Origin: Allobosea sp.
GTDB lineage: Bacteria > Pseudomonadota > Alphaproteobacteria > Rhizobiales > Beijerinckiaceae
Reading direction: 5' to 3'
Assembly (NCBI RefSeq): GCF_030695125.1
Contig: NZ_JAUYTP010000016.1
Location: forward strand, 186,001 to 250,000
Length of the DNA: 64,000 bases
The position numbers were made by a program, and so were the translations under genes. Position 1 is the first letter of the stretch. Each line of letters begins with the position of its first letter. The notes under the pieces are model-generated. The model worked only from the letters and a program-made list of their open reading frames with translations, was not told where the DNA came from and did not search any database. Below, one piece after another: positions 17,467-31,111 of this stretch.

Positions 17467-18576
17467 TTATTTCGTCCCCACCCGCGAAACCAAACTGCGC
17501 AGGACACTGTCGATTTCGCGCCCGCGCTGGCGCCAGCTGGCCTCGTTTTCGACATAGGCGGCACCCCTGCGGCCAAGGGCCAAAGCGTGCTCCGGATCGG
17601 CTGCCAGGGCGTGCACCGCCGCGGCGATGGACGACGGCGCGGCAGTCGGGACCAGAATGCCGGCCTCGGCGCCGCGGATGATCTCGGCCTGGAACGGCAG
17701 GTCGGTCGCGATCACCGGCACCCCGCAGGCCATCGCTTCGAAGAGCTTCAGCGGCGCGACGCCGGTGGCGGAGCGCCCGTCCTGATCTTCGATGACACAG
17801 AGCGCGGCGAGGGCGCCGCGCAGGATCGCAGGGATGTCATCGTAAGGCTTCCGGCCGAGCCAGAGGAGCCTGGGGTCCCGCGTGGCCGCGGCGACCTTGT
17901 CGCGCTCGATGCCGTCACCGACGATGACCAGCTTCACATCGGCCGGCCAGGCCGGATCGGCGAGGGCTGCGAGCATCGTGTCGATGCCATGCCAGGCGAC
18001 CAGGCCGCCGACGAAGACGACATAGCGATCGGCGATCCCGGCCTGCGCCCCGTCCGGTCGGAACAGCTGTGTATTCGCGCCGTTCGACACGATGCTGACG
18101 CGGTCGTGGCCGGCGAAGCGTCTTGCCCAGTCGGCCAGGCCCGCGGTGACCGCGATCAAATGCGCGGCCGAGCGATACTGGACGCGGTAAAGCCAGGAGA
18201 ACACCGGCGCCAGCGGCTTGAGCGCCGGATAGGTCACGCCGATATCGGCCGCCGTGCCATTGATCTCGTGAACGACCGGGACGGTGCGCCATCGGGCCAG
18301 CACGGCGAGCGGGAGGGCCATGAAGTGCGAGCGGACGAAGACCGCGTCGAATTCCCCGAGCCGGCGGGCCAGCCTGATCTGGACGCGGGCATAGTCGAGC
18401 AGCCGCCGCAGGAACGAAGAGCGCGTGCTCGCGCCGCCCTGCGTCGTCGCGAAGAGTTCGACGTCCCAGCCGCAGGCCCTGAGGCTGGCGATGATCTCCG
18501 CAATGTGCGTCTGCGAGGCTTGGCCCGGCCTTGGCGTCTCGAGCGACAGATAGGCGAGCCGCCGCGGTCGACTCAT
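17467..18576 (-). CDS. Glycosyltransferase family 4
   Basis: The 369-aa protein starts at ATG 18576 ([20 protein letters not shown]) and overlaps the upstream aminotransferase stop in ATGA. GT4 features are GQASQTHIAEIIASLRACGW, VVHEINGTAADI (acceptor-side loop), VSIVSNGANTQLFRPDG and GVAPLKLFEAMACGVPVIAT (EX7E-like donor site: E at the KLFEAMACGVP segment). It is the last gene of the tightly overlapped wbpA-B-D-E unit, so it is the best candidate for the transferase that uses the diacetamido uronic acid made by those enzymes. That link is inference from overlap only. Confidence 0.85.
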   Translation of the reverse strand: MSRPRRLAYLSLETPRPGQASQTHIAEIIASLRACGWDVELFATTQGGASTRSSFLRRLLDYARVQIRLARRLGEFDAVFVRSHFMALPLAVLARWRTVPVVHEINGTAADIGVTYPALKPLAPVFSWLYRVQYRSAAHLIAVTAGLADWARRFAGHDRVSIVSNGANTQLFRPDGAQAGIADRYVVFVGGLVAWHGIDTMLAALADPAWPADVKLVIVGDGIERDKVAAATRDPRLLWLGRKPYDDIPAILRGALAALCVIEDQDGRSATGVAPLKLFEAMACGVPVIATDLPFQAEIIRGAEAGILVPTAAPSSIAAAVHALAADPEHALALGRRGAAYVENEASWRQRGREIDSVLRSLVSRVGTK

Positions 18577-19733
18577 ACCACGGCCGACTCTCTCGCCGGG
18601 GCCAGAACCTCGCACACGGCTGCGATGATGTAATCCTGCGTCGCTTCGTCGAGATAGGGATGCATCGGCAGCGACACGACCTCGCGCGCCACGCGTTCGG
18701 AGATCGGCAGCCCGTTCCCTGCGACAGGGAAATGCTTGTAGGCCGTCTGCTGGTGCAAGGGCTTGGGATAATACACCGTGGTCGGGACCCCCTTGGCCTT
18801 CAGCGCGTCCTGGAAGGCGTCGCGGCGCTCGGCATCGACCCGGATCGTGTACTGCGCCCAGGTGGAGACGCAGTCCGGCATGACGTCAGGCGTCCTGACC
18901 AGGCCCTGCAACGCTTCGGTGTAGCGCTGGGCCACGAGCTGTCGCTTTGCGATCTCTTCGGCGAAGACCTTGAGCTTCTCGATCAGAACGGCAGCCTGAA
19001 TCGTGTCCAGCCGCGAATTCACGCCGACACGGATGTTGTCGTACTTGTACGAGCCCTTGCCGTGGAAGCGAAGCGAGCGCAGCAGCTCGGCATGCGCGTC
19101 GCTGTTGGTGAGGATGGCGCCGCCATCGCCATAGCAGCCGAGCGGTTTGGCCGGAAAGAAGCTCGTCGTGGCGAAATCACCGATCCCGCCCGCGACCCGG
19201 CCCTTGTAGCGGGCGCCATAGCCCTGTGCTGAGTCCGCAATCAGGACAAGGTCGTTGTGCTTGCAGAACGCCTCGATCGGATCGTAGTCGCAGGCTTGGC
19301 CGAAGAGATCGACAGTGATCAGCGCGCGCGGCTTCAGTCCGTGCTTCCTGGCCGTATCGAGCGCGGCGGCAAGGCCTTTGGGATCGATGTTGTAGGTCGC
19401 CTCGTCGATCTCCGCGAAGACCGGTGTGGCGCCCATCCAGGCGACCACCTCGGCCGTCGCCGCGAAGGTGAAGCTGGGGCAGATCACGGCATCGCCCGGG
19501 CCGATCCCCAGCGCCTCGAGGACGAGGATCAGCGCATCTGTGCCGTTGGCGACACCGATCGCATGTTTGGCGCCACAGAAGGCTGCAAGTCCTGCCTCGA
19601 ACTCGCCGACCTGCGAACCGAGAATGTAGTTGCCGTCGTGGACGACCTTGAGAATGGCGTCTTCCATGGCCTGGCCGATATGCTGGCGCTGGGCTTTCAG
19701 GTCGATGAACTCGATCGTGGGACGCTCGCTCAT
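18573..19733 (-). CDS. wbpE: WbpE-like aminotransferase (DegT/DnrJ/EryC1 family)
   Basis: The 386-aa PLP enzyme has the sugar-aminotransferase pattern: [20 protein letters not shown], the PLP-pocket [13 protein letters not shown], and [17 protein letters not shown] with Lys196 as the Schiff-base lysine. The [14 protein letters not shown] motif is characteristic of WbpE/WlbC enzymes that install the 3-amino group on UDP-3-keto-GlcNAcA using glutamate. It overlaps the upstream acetyltransferase stop codon by ATGA. With wbpA, wbpB and wbpD beside it, the assignment is strong. It acts in the cytoplasm in nucleotide-sugar synthesis. Confidence 0.9.
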   Translation of the reverse strand: MSERPTIEFIDLKAQRQHIGQAMEDAILKVVHDGNYILGSQVGEFEAGLAAFCGAKHAIGVANGTDALILVLEALGIGPGDAVICPSFTFAATAEVVAWMGATPVFAEIDEATYNIDPKGLAAALDTARKHGLKPRALITVDLFGQACDYDPIEAFCKHNDLVLIADSAQGYGARYKGRVAGGIGDFATTSFFPAKPLGCYGDGGAILTNSDAHAELLRSLRFHGKGSYKYDNIRVGVNSRLDTIQAAVLIEKLKVFAEEIAKRQLVAQRYTEALQGLVRTPDVMPDCVSTWAQYTIRVDAERRDAFQDALKAKGVPTTVYYPKPLHQQTAYKHFPVAGNGLPISERVAREVVSLPMHPYLDEATQDYIIAAVCEVLAPARESAVV

Positions 19734-20335
19734 CGGATGACCTCCTCCAGAGTGTCGGGCCCCGTCTCACGGTAGCGACGCCCGGATTCGGGGCAGACGA
19801 GATCGGCGCCCAACTTGGCGCCGTTGTGGCTCATCCAGCCGATGCGGCGCGCCGGGACGCCAGCCATCATCGCGAAATCCGGCACATCCTTCGTCACCAC
19901 GGCGCCCGCCGCGATGAAGCAAAATGCTCCCAGCGTGTGCCCGCAGACGATGGTCGCATTGGCGCCGATGCTCGCCCCCGTCTTGACCAGCGTGCGCCGG
20001 AACTCCGACTTGCGGTTCAGGAAGGCGCGCGGATTGTTGACATTGGTGAAGACGCAGGACGGGCCGCAGAAGACATCGTCCTCGAGGTCGACGCCGTCAT
20101 AGAGCGCGACATTGTTCTGGATCTTGCAGCCATTGCCGATGGTGACGCGCGGACCCGCCATGACGTTCTGGCCGAGGACGCAATTCTCGCCGATCACCGT
20201 CTGGCCGAGAACATGGGCGAAATGCCAGATCTTGGTGCCGGCGCCGATGGCGACACCCTCGTCGACATAGGCGCTTTCGTGGATCGCGACGCCCGGAAAG
20301 CGCGCATCCTCTTGCATCTGCGAAGCGCCGGCCAC
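19730..20335 (-). CDS. wbpD: WbpD-like left-handed beta-helix acetyltransferase
   Basis: The 201-aa protein has hexapeptide-repeat acyltransferase sequence ([40 protein letters not shown]) and the WbpD/WlbB hallmark [18 protein letters not shown]. It would use acetyl-CoA to acetylate the 3-amino group of UDP-GlcNAc(3N)A. The start is probably GTG 20335, with AAGG eight bases upstream and only 3 bp after the wbpB stop; ATG 20317 is the alternative. It overlaps wbpE by ATGA. The C-terminal tail carries a single late Cys ([10 protein letters not shown]). Confidence 0.9.
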   Translation of the reverse strand: MAGASQMQEDARFPGVAIHESAYVDEGVAIGAGTKIWHFAHVLGQTVIGENCVLGQNVMAGPRVTIGNGCKIQNNVALYDGVDLEDDVFCGPSCVFTNVNNPRAFLNRKSEFRRTLVKTGASIGANATIVCGHTLGAFCFIAAGAVVTKDVPDFAMMAGVPARRIGWMSHNGAKLGADLVCPESGRRYRETGPDTLEEVIR

Positions 20336-20338
20336 GGC

Positions 20339-22674
<2,336 letters not shown>

Positions 22675-22963
22675 ATTTAACCCCTTGGTGGACAGGTATC
22701 GATCGTCAGAAATCACTCAAAGAAGGGCTGCTTCTTCCAGACTTCACATACTGCGTCAATGCACGCCGGCGGATCCGGCAATGCTGGCGGAACAGGGCAG
22801 ACATCAGCGGTAAGCCGGGGTTTGCCCGGGCGGGAAGCGCCGCGTTTCGGTGTTGGCGAGGTCGCGCCTGCCGCGCCAGAGCAGCACGTGCCTTGCTCAG
22901 AACGGCCGGCTCGCGCAATAAGCGGCCAGGCCTTGGCGATGGCTTGGAACGAGAGAGGTCTCC
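22675..22963. other. Divergent intergenic region between wbpA and nadE
   Basis: These 289 bp must hold promoters for both the wbp unit (minus) and nadE (plus). I saw no clear sigma70 hexamers, palindromic operator or riboswitch. The nadE end carries a GAGAGAGG ribosome site ahead of the ATG at 22964. Confidence 0.4.
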
Positions 22964-25018
<2,055 letters not shown>

Positions 25019-25309
25019 CACAGGGCAAGACCGAAGGCAGGGCCGATGACTGCCTCAGGGATCAGATGACGACAACAGAGGCCGGCCAGCGCCATCGCGA
25101 CCCGGCCCGATGTCCCCGAAGATGGTGCGCCCACCCTTTTCCAGGCTGCCTGGCATCGCGTGCTCGGACTGCTCGCTCGATGCAACCATGTCGATCCCGA
25201 CACCCTCGGCGCAGCGAGTGGGGCTGTTCAGTTCGCCGTCAGGTGTCTGGAGAGGACGGCCGCACGTCGGCGTCGCTGGTCGAAGCCGGAAAACGGATCG
25301 GAATGGGAG
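25019..25309. other. Intergenic region after nadE
   Basis: These 291 bp separate two convergent genes. I found no believable coding sequence, terminator with a U-tract or repeat in it. Confidence 0.4.
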
Positions 25310-25744
25310 CTACCAGCGTTGTCCGCGGGCCGGCCGCAAGGGCCTGCAACCGCGGCGATCGCAGGTGCTCTCCCAGACCCGGCCATCGCCGTCGATGCAG
25401 CGGCTGGCGTTGCAATCCATTCCGCCACCTCCGCGAATACGGCCGTCATCCCAATCCTGCCGGCGCGAACGGCGATCGTAGCCGTCGTCATAGCCGCCGC
25501 CATAAGCCGGGCCGCGACCGCCTCCGACGCGACCGACCGGCCCGCTGCTCGGCCGGCAGCCATACCGATCGCATGTCGACTCGGTATAGACGCCGGTTCG
25601 CAGGTCGATGCAGCTCTGTGGCGAGCATTGCATCTGGACGCGGGTCAATTCGTTCGACAGCGGCATGGGGGCGGCTGGCATCGCAAGAGCAGCGCCCGAG
25701 ACAGCCGCCAGGACGAATGAAAATGCAAATGCAGCGAGACGCAT
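25310..25744 (-). CDS. Small secreted protein with two cysteine repeats, unknown function
   Basis: The 144-aa protein is read from ATG 25744, which has GGAGG seven bases upstream. It begins with a clear signal peptide (MRLAAFAFSFVLAAVSGAAL, cleavage near residue 21). The mature part has two similar units: residues 38-65 (Cys40, 45, 58, 63) and 109-135 (Cys111, 116, 128, 133). Each contains CID and ESTCDRxGCRP. A Gly/Arg/Asp/Tyr-rich linker joins them. The spacing C-x4-C-x11/12-C-x4-C suggests two disulfide-bonded or metal-binding modules in the periplasm. I do not recognise the family; it vaguely recalls small cysteine-rich GCRP-type exported proteins of Rhizobiales. No operon partner. Confidence 0.7.
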   Translation of the reverse strand: MRLAAFAFSFVLAAVSGAALAMPAAPMPLSNELTRVQMQCSPQSCIDLRTGVYTESTCDRYGCRPSSGPVGRVGGGRGPAYGGGYDDGYDRRSRRQDWDDGRIRGGGGMDCNASRCIDGDGRVWESTCDRRGCRPLRPARGQRW

Positions 25745-25868
25745 GATGACCTCCATGAGCGCGCAGTATTGCCTGCCGGATCTGAACGGCGTCTGACTGG
25801 AGACCGTTCCCTTGTTTTCGCGGTCACGCCATTCGTCGAGCGGAACGGCACGCGGCCCTTGTCGAGCC

Positions 25869-26624
25869 TCAGGAGCGCCCGCCATCCACCGAGAGCACCT
25901 GCCCGGTGATCCAGCCCGCCTGCTCGCTCAGGAAGAACAGGCTCGCCGCCGCGATGTCGGCGGGCGTGCCGAGGCGCCGGGTGTGGATGCCCTCGATCAG
26001 GCGCTTCTGCCCTTCGGCCCCATAGCTCTCCCATTGCCGCTCGGTTGCGGGGTTGGAGCGGACGAAGCCCGGCGCCACGGAATTGACGGTGATGCCATGC
26101 GGTCCGAACTCCCAGGCCAACTGCTTGGTCAGCCCGACCAGCGCATGCTTGGCGGATGAATAGGCCTGGATGCCGGTCAGGCTCGGGCGCAGGCCCGCCC
26201 CCGAGGAGATGGTGACGATGCGGCCATGGCCGGCGGCCTTCATCGCGGGTGCCGCCGCCTGGGCGAGGAAGAAGGCGGAATCGACATTCGCCGCGAAGAT
26301 CACCCGCCAGTCGGTCTCCGAGATCGCCTCGATCGGCCGGCCGACCTGGCCGCGCACACCGCCAGCGGCATGGACCATGAGTTCCAGCCGGCCGCTCTGG
26401 GCCAGGATGTCGGCGACGAGCTTCGCCGCCGCCTCGGGCGAGCCGAGATCGACCGCATGCGGGATCGCGCCGATCGCAGCCGCCGTGGCCGCCACGCCCT
26501 CGGCGTCGATATCGGCGAGGTGGACGGTCGCGCCGGCCTCGACCAGGGCGGTCGCGATGGCGCGCCCGATGCCCTGGGCCGCGCCGGTGACGAGGGCTAT
26601 GCGGTTGTCGAAACGGATTTGCAT
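25869..26624 (-). CDS. SDR-family oxidoreductase
   Basis: This 251-aa classical short-chain dehydrogenase has TGAAQGIGRA (cofactor site), NVDSAFFLAQAA (Asn), the catalytic Ser in TISSGAGL and YSSAK (YxxxK), plus the late NSVAPGFVRSN and ITGQVLSVDGG. Asp at the end of beta2 (HLADIDAEG) suggests NAD(H) preference. It is the last gene of the minus-strand arm of the MarR-controlled locus and overlaps the preceding reductase by 28 bp, so the two are co-translated. Substrate unknown; probably an alcohol or keto intermediate of the imported compound. Confidence 0.85.
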   Translation of the reverse strand: MQIRFDNRIALVTGAAQGIGRAIATALVEAGATVHLADIDAEGVAATAAAIGAIPHAVDLGSPEAAAKLVADILAQSGRLELMVHAAGGVRGQVGRPIEAISETDWRVIFAANVDSAFFLAQAAAPAMKAAGHGRIVTISSGAGLRPSLTGIQAYSSAKHALVGLTKQLAWEFGPHGITVNSVAPGFVRSNPATERQWESYGAEGQKRLIEGIHTRRLGTPADIAAASLFFLSEQAGWITGQVLSVDGGRS

Positions 26625-27637
26625 CGGTCGATCAGCACTTTCAGGGTCTCTGGGGATTGCGGCCGACGGCCGTCCTCGATGTCGTGGATCAGGGTGACCA
26701 GCGTCTCGATCGCGGGTGTCGGCACGCCGGCCTCGGCGCCCAGTTGAGCGATGATGCCGATCTGCGGATCGACCTCCGTCTTGCGCTTGCGCACCGCGAG
26801 ATCGCGCCAGATGCCGGAATGGGTCTTGGCGGTCTTGGAGGTGTAGTCGGCGAGCCAGGCGATGGTCTCGATCTGGGGATATTCCGGCTTTCCGGGTGCG
26901 AAGACCATCGGGTCGAACTCGCCGAAGCCCAGCGTCTTGACGCCGCGCGCGGCCGCCACTGCCGCGACCTCCTGGCCGAGCGTCAGCCAGACCGCGAGCC
27001 GAGCCGGATCGGCGAAGTTCGCCGACATGGAATCGCCCGTCAGCGCGGTGCCGAACAGCATCGCGCCATAGGAGAGCTTGCCCCAGAGATAGCCCCAGAT
27101 ATTGGTGGTCAGGATCGACTTCGGCTCGAAACCGAGCAGCAGCTTGTGCATCTCGATCGCACGCGGCGTAATCTGGCCGTCGATCTCGCCGACGACCACG
27201 GCCCCCTCATTGCCGTAGAGGATCTCGCCCGGGCCATGCCAGTCCGCACCGAAATTGACGAAGCAGCCCATCGTCCGCTGCGCGCCGACGGCGGCTGCGA
27301 TGGCGATCTCGTTGAGCCCGTTCTGGGCCGAGAGCACATAGCCGTCCGGCGCCAGATGGGGGCTGAGCGCCGCGACCGCCTCGTCGGTCGCGCCGGCCTT
27401 CACCGCCAGCACGATGCGCTTGTAGGTCCCGGTCAGTTCGGCCGGCGTCACGGCCGGAATGACCTGGCGGAATTCCTCGATCGGGCCGGTGATCGAGAGC
27501 CCCGTCGTCCGGCAAGCCTCGACATGCTCGGGCACGATGTCGACCAGCAGCACGGGGATGCCGGCGCGGGCCCAATAGGCCCCGAGCGTGCCGCCGATGG
27601 CGCCGGCGCCCCAGATCAGGATCGGTTCGGTGGTCAT
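26597..27637 (-). CDS. Ketopantoate reductase family (PanE/ApbA-like) oxidoreductase
   Basis: The 346-aa protein starts ILIWGAGAIGGTLGAYWARA (GxGxxG NADP site). It has VLAVKAGATDEAV and AQNGLNE and the C-terminal ApbA helix bundle (WGKLSYGAMLFGTALTG, KTAKTHSGIWRDLAVRKRKT). It is longer than typical PanE (about 300 aa) and sits in a transport/hydrolase locus, not with pantothenate genes. It is likely a paralogue reducing another 2-oxo acid and not true PanE. Upstream it is separated from the asparaginase by a 114-bp palindrome. Confidence 0.8.
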   Translation of the reverse strand: MTTEPILIWGAGAIGGTLGAYWARAGIPVLLVDIVPEHVEACRTTGLSITGPIEEFRQVIPAVTPAELTGTYKRIVLAVKAGATDEAVAALSPHLAPDGYVLSAQNGLNEIAIAAAVGAQRTMGCFVNFGADWHGPGEILYGNEGAVVVGEIDGQITPRAIEMHKLLLGFEPKSILTTNIWGYLWGKLSYGAMLFGTALTGDSMSANFADPARLAVWLTLGQEVAAVAAARGVKTLGFGEFDPMVFAPGKPEYPQIETIAWLADYTSKTAKTHSGIWRDLAVRKRKTEVDPQIGIIAQLGAEAGVPTPAIETLVTLIHDIEDGRRPQSPETLKVLIDRCKSVSTTA

Positions 27638-27660
27638 GCGAGCAGCTCCTGAGCGTGTGA

Positions 27661-27774
27661 GCCCTCATCCTGAGGAGCGGGTGAAAGCCGCGTCTCGAAG
27701 GATGGTCCAGTGAATGCGCGAACCTCCTGAACCATCCTTCGAGACGCCGCTGCGCGGCTCCTCAGGATGAGGGC
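27661..27774. repeat. Long intergenic palindrome, class A
   Basis: Outer arms 27661-27678 and 27757-27774 are perfect 18-nt inverted copies, containing CCCTCATCCTGAGGAGC. Inner arms 27690-27706 and 27731-27747 are perfect 17-nt copies, containing GTCTCGAAGGATGG. Together they form a cruciform or transcript hairpin between two genes of the same operon. It looks like a dispersed extragenic palindrome. Confidence 0.85.
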
Positions 27775-27797
27775 TGAGGAAGACGACCGGCCAGCCA

Positions 27798-28751
27798 TCA
27801 GGCCCGACCCGCGATCTCGACATCGCCATGCGTCGCAACATGGACGATCCCGTCGGGCGTCACCCAGCCGCGATACATGCCTTGCGTGTTGTAGGGCGCG
27901 ACGATGCCGCCGTCCGCGCCGATCGCCACAAGCCCGGCGCCGATCTTGTGGGCGGTGAGTTCGCCGAGAACGGTCGCGCTCGCCTCTTCCAGCCCCAGGC
28001 CCTTGTAGGCGATCAGCGACGCCAGCTCGTGGCCGACGCAGTAGCGCATGAAATACTCGCCCTTGCCGGTGCCCGACACGGCGCAGCGCCCGTCGCGGGC
28101 ATAGGTGCCAGCGCCGATGATCGGCGAATCGCCGACGCGGCCGACCGGCTTGTTGGTGTAGCCGCCGGTCGAGGTCGCAGCCGCCAGATGCCCTTCGGCA
28201 TCCAGCGCGACGGCGCCCACGGTGCCATGCTTTTCAGCCTCGCTCGCCTCGCCGGTCGTGCCGACCAGCTCGCGGATCTTCATCTGCGAAAGGTTCTTGC
28301 GGCGCCGATCGGTCGAGAAATGGCCGTTCTCGACGATGTCGAGCCCTTCATGGGCTGCGAATGTGTCGCCGGCCGTACCCGCGAGCAGAAGCGGGTCGCC
28401 GCGCAGCATCAGCGCCTTGGCCGCGCTGACGGGATTGCGGATGCGCTTGACGCCGGCGAGCGCGCCGGCGGCCAGCGTCGCCCCGTCCATGATCGAGGCG
28501 TCGAGCTCGTGCTCGCCCTCGGCGTTGAAGGCTGCGCCATAGCCTGCGTTGAAATGCGGCGAATCCTCCATCACCCGCACGGCCGCCTCGACCGCGTCGA
28601 CGGCGCTGCCGCCTGCGCTGAGAATGGTCCAACCGGCCCGCAGCGAGGCGGCGAGATCGGCCCGGGCGTCAGCCCATTCCGCCTCGTTCATTTCGGATTT
28701 GGGCAGCGTGCCGCAGCCGCCATGGATGGCGAGGGCGATCGGTTTGGTCAT
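27798..28751 (-). CDS. iaaA: Isoaspartyl peptidase / L-asparaginase (Ntn hydrolase)
   Basis: The 317-aa protein begins MTKPIALAIHGGCGTLPK. It has the plant-type asparaginase signature with the autoprocessing nucleophile Thr in KHGTVGAVALD (about residue 181), GDSPIIGAGTYA and VSGTGKGEYFMR. The precursor should cleave before that Thr into alpha and beta chains. It hydrolyses beta-aspartyl dipeptides and asparagine, and probably other beta-amides. It lies downstream of the peptide-binding protein in the minus arm of the locus, so it likely acts on the imported substrate. No signal peptide is seen; cytoplasmic. Confidence 0.9.
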   Translation of the reverse strand: MTKPIALAIHGGCGTLPKSEMNEAEWADARADLAASLRAGWTILSAGGSAVDAVEAAVRVMEDSPHFNAGYGAAFNAEGEHELDASIMDGATLAAGALAGVKRIRNPVSAAKALMLRGDPLLLAGTAGDTFAAHEGLDIVENGHFSTDRRRKNLSQMKIRELVGTTGEASEAEKHGTVGAVALDAEGHLAAATSTGGYTNKPVGRVGDSPIIGAGTYARDGRCAVSGTGKGEYFMRYCVGHELASLIAYKGLGLEEASATVLGELTAHKIGAGLVAIGADGGIVAPYNTQGMYRGWVTPDGIVHVATHGDVEIAGRA

Positions 28752-28775
28752 CAGGGTGTGGAACCTCGACGCAAA

Positions 28776-28932
28776 CCCCTCTCCCTCGTGGGGAGGGGAA
28801 GGGGTGGGGGACGAACGACCGGGTGAGCGGCCGCAAACAGGAACATGGGACTAGGGTCGGGCCTCTCGTATCGAGTGTGAGCGCTGCCTTTGCGCTCCCC
28901 ACCCCTAGCCCCTCCCCATAAAGGGGGAGGGG
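28776..28932. repeat. Intergenic palindrome, class B (G/C-run type)
   Basis: The left arm (28776-28810, runs of C then GGGGAGGGGAAGGGG) is complementary with a few mismatches to the right arm (28894-28932, CTCCCCACCCCTAG...). It lies between the binding-protein gene and the asparaginase gene. A common type of extragenic palindrome in high-GC alphaproteobacteria. Confidence 0.7.
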
Positions 28933-28945
28933 AACGCGGCTGGTG

Positions 28946-30538
28946 TCACTTCTTGGCGGGCTTGATGTCCATCGCCAGGGTGTCCTCGTCGACGCGCGGG
29001 GCGATCGTGACCTTGTCCTTCTGCATCGCCCAGGCCGAGCCGACTGCGACGATCGGCAGGCGCGGACGATCCTTGGCGACGATGGCATTGGCCTGCGACA
29101 GCAGGTCGTTGCGCTTGGTTTCGTCGAGCTCGACGGCGGCGTCCTGGATCAGCTTGTCGAGATCGGCGTTCTTGTAGCCGAGCACGTTGAAGGCGCCGAG
29201 CTTCCTGGCCGGGTCGTTGGAGTGGACGACCGAGGAGAGCGTGTAGTTGGCCTCGCCGGTCAGCGTGCCCCAGCCGGACATGGCGAGCGAGAATTCGCCG
29301 CGCGTCCGGGCCGGGAAGAACACGGCCGCCGTCTGGGCATTGGCGGTGACGTCGAGCCCGATCCGCGCCAGCATCTGCGCCACCGAGGTGCCGACCTGGC
29401 GGTCGCCCGGCAGGCGGTCATTGGTGAAGGAGAAGGAGGTCTTGAAACCGTTGGGGTAGCCGGCCTCCTCAAGCAGCTTTTTGGCCCGGGCGAGATCGAC
29501 CTTCAGCGGCGGCAGGCTCTTGTTGAAGCCGGCGATGCTGGAAGTCACCAGCTGGTTGACCGGCGCGCCGAGGCCTTCCATCGCGATCTCGACGAGCGCG
29601 GGCCGGTCGATGGCGAGGTCGATCGCCTCGCGCACGCGAGGGTCCTGCAGCGGGTTCTTCGGCAGAGGGGAGCCGTCCTTGGCGCTGACCTGCGGGGACT
29701 TGTCCCGCATGTCGATTTCCATGTTGAAGACATAGACCGTGTCGATCGTCGCGACCGTGAGCTTCGGGTCGCGCTTCAGCGTGGCGATGTCGGAGGACGG
29801 CGCGCGCACGATGATGTCGACCTGGCCCGCCTTCAGCTGGGCGACGCGGGCGGCGTCATTGGGCAGCTCCTTGCGGACGACCTTGGCCCAGGGCTCCTTG
29901 GGGCCCCAATAGCCGTCGAACCGGTCGAGCACGAGCTGGTCCTTGGGGGTCCAGGAGACGAACTTGTAGGGGCCCGTGCCGATCGCGGCCTTGCCGGAAT
30001 TGAACGTCTCGTTGGCGTTGTCCTTGGTCAGTCCGGCAGCGGCCTTGGACGAGACGATGAACAGGCGGATGAAGTCGTTGGGCAGGTTCGGTGCCGGGCC
30101 GTCGGTGACGACATGGACCGTCAGCGGGTCGATGATCTTCACCTCCTTGACGCGCCGCGTGTAGATCGTCGTCGGATTGGGGCCGGAGACGACCGGGATG
30201 CGCTCGATCGAGAACTTGACGTCCTCGGCGGTAAAGTCCGACCCGTCGTGGAACTTGACGCCCGAGCGCAGCTTGAACTCCCAGGTGTCGGGCGCGATCG
30301 CCTTCCAGCTCGTGGCCAGACGCGGCTCGATCTGCAGCTTGTCGCCAGACCAGGTCAGCGTGTCGAAGATGTGCTTCAGCGATTCGGCATGTGTGCCGGT
30401 GGCGGTGAAGTGCGGGTCGATCGAGTCCGGGCCGGCGCGCACGCCGATCGTCAGGTTCTGGGCGAGCGCGGCCGTGGAGACGGAGGCTCCCAGCAGCAGC
30501 GCCAGGGCGGCAATGCGGGTGATCTTGGTCGGTGTCAT
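28946..30538 (-). CDS. Oligopeptide/nickel-type ABC transporter substrate-binding protein
   Basis: This 530-aa family 5 solute-binding protein has a signal peptide (ITRIAALALLLGASVSTAALA, mature start near residue 27) and the typical fold blocks: GPDSIDPHFTATGTHAES, LATSWKAIAPDTWEFKLRSG, VKFHDGSDFTAEDV and NPLQDPRVREAIDLAIDR. It would capture a peptide-like or other small amide compound in the periplasm for the permeases and double ATPase encoded on the other strand of the same locus. It overlaps the MarR gene stop by ATGA, so regulator and binding protein are co-expressed. Confidence 0.92.
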   Translation of the reverse strand: MTPTKITRIAALALLLGASVSTAALAQNLTIGVRAGPDSIDPHFTATGTHAESLKHIFDTLTWSGDKLQIEPRLATSWKAIAPDTWEFKLRSGVKFHDGSDFTAEDVKFSIERIPVVSGPNPTTIYTRRVKEVKIIDPLTVHVVTDGPAPNLPNDFIRLFIVSSKAAAGLTKDNANETFNSGKAAIGTGPYKFVSWTPKDQLVLDRFDGYWGPKEPWAKVVRKELPNDAARVAQLKAGQVDIIVRAPSSDIATLKRDPKLTVATIDTVYVFNMEIDMRDKSPQVSAKDGSPLPKNPLQDPRVREAIDLAIDRPALVEIAMEGLGAPVNQLVTSSIAGFNKSLPPLKVDLARAKKLLEEAGYPNGFKTSFSFTNDRLPGDRQVGTSVAQMLARIGLDVTANAQTAAVFFPARTRGEFSLAMSGWGTLTGEANYTLSSVVHSNDPARKLGAFNVLGYKNADLDKLIQDAAVELDETKRNDLLSQANAIVAKDRPRLPIVAVGSAWAMQKDKVTIAPRVDEDTLAMDIKPAKK

Positions 30539-31086
30539 GGTGCGGTTCCCTCTTTTTCGAGATCGTGGGGCCAGGTCGGTGAGGCGATGACCAGCTTGTC
30601 CATCAGTTCGCAGAGCTGGCGCTGCTCGGCATCGCTGAGAGCCGACAGCATGGCCGTCTGCTGCTGGATCATCAGCGGCATGGTTTCTTCGAAAATCGCG
30701 CGGCCGGGTGCCGTCAGGTACAGGACAAAGCTGCGCAGATCGTCATGGTCGGTCTCGCGGCGCAGCAGCCGCCGCTGCAGCAGCTTCTGGATCGACCGGC
30801 TGAGCGTGTTCTTGGGCAGGCCCGAGGAGGCGACGATGTTCTTGGCCGCGACGCCGTCGCGCAGGCCGACCGCATAGAGTGCGACGAATTCAGGCCGGAC
30901 GAGGCCGTAGCGCGTCTCGATCCAGCGATAGACCGGGTCGTTGAAACGAAAGGCGACGAAGTTCAGCCGGAACGACAACCAGCACGGATTGTCCCACAGC
31001 TTGGTGACGGTCAGCGGATCGAGTTCGCGCAGCGCCTGCTCGCGCTCCGGGTCGACCCGCGACAGAGCCGTCGGCGCACGCCGCAT
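30535..31086 (-). CDS. MarR-family transcriptional regulator
   Basis: The 183-aa protein starts at ATG 31086 (MRRAPTALSRVDPE) with GGAGGG eight bases upstream; a TTG at 31092 is the longer alternative. The winged helix is visible as GVAAKNIVASSGLPKNTLSR (helix-turn-helix, about residues 80-100), then IQKLLQRRLLRRETDHDDLR (wing with the conserved D-x-R) and LTAPGRAIFEE. It heads the minus-strand arm and lies next to a perfect palindrome at 31112-31127, so it probably represses its own arm and the divergent creatininase/transporter arm until a ligand binds. Confidence 0.9.
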   Translation of the reverse strand: MRRAPTALSRVDPEREQALRELDPLTVTKLWDNPCWLSFRLNFVAFRFNDPVYRWIETRYGLVRPEFVALYAVGLRDGVAAKNIVASSGLPKNTLSRSIQKLLQRRLLRRETDHDDLRSFVLYLTAPGRAIFEETMPLMIQQQTAMLSALSDAEQRQLCELMDKLVIASPTWPHDLEKEGTAP

Positions 31087-31111
31087 GCCCAAGCCCTCCC
31101 TGCTTCAATTT

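Noticed and set aside
26597..27637. Pantothenate-pathway panE
   Set aside because: It is longer than PanE and embedded in a transport/hydrolase operon; kept only as a family-level call.
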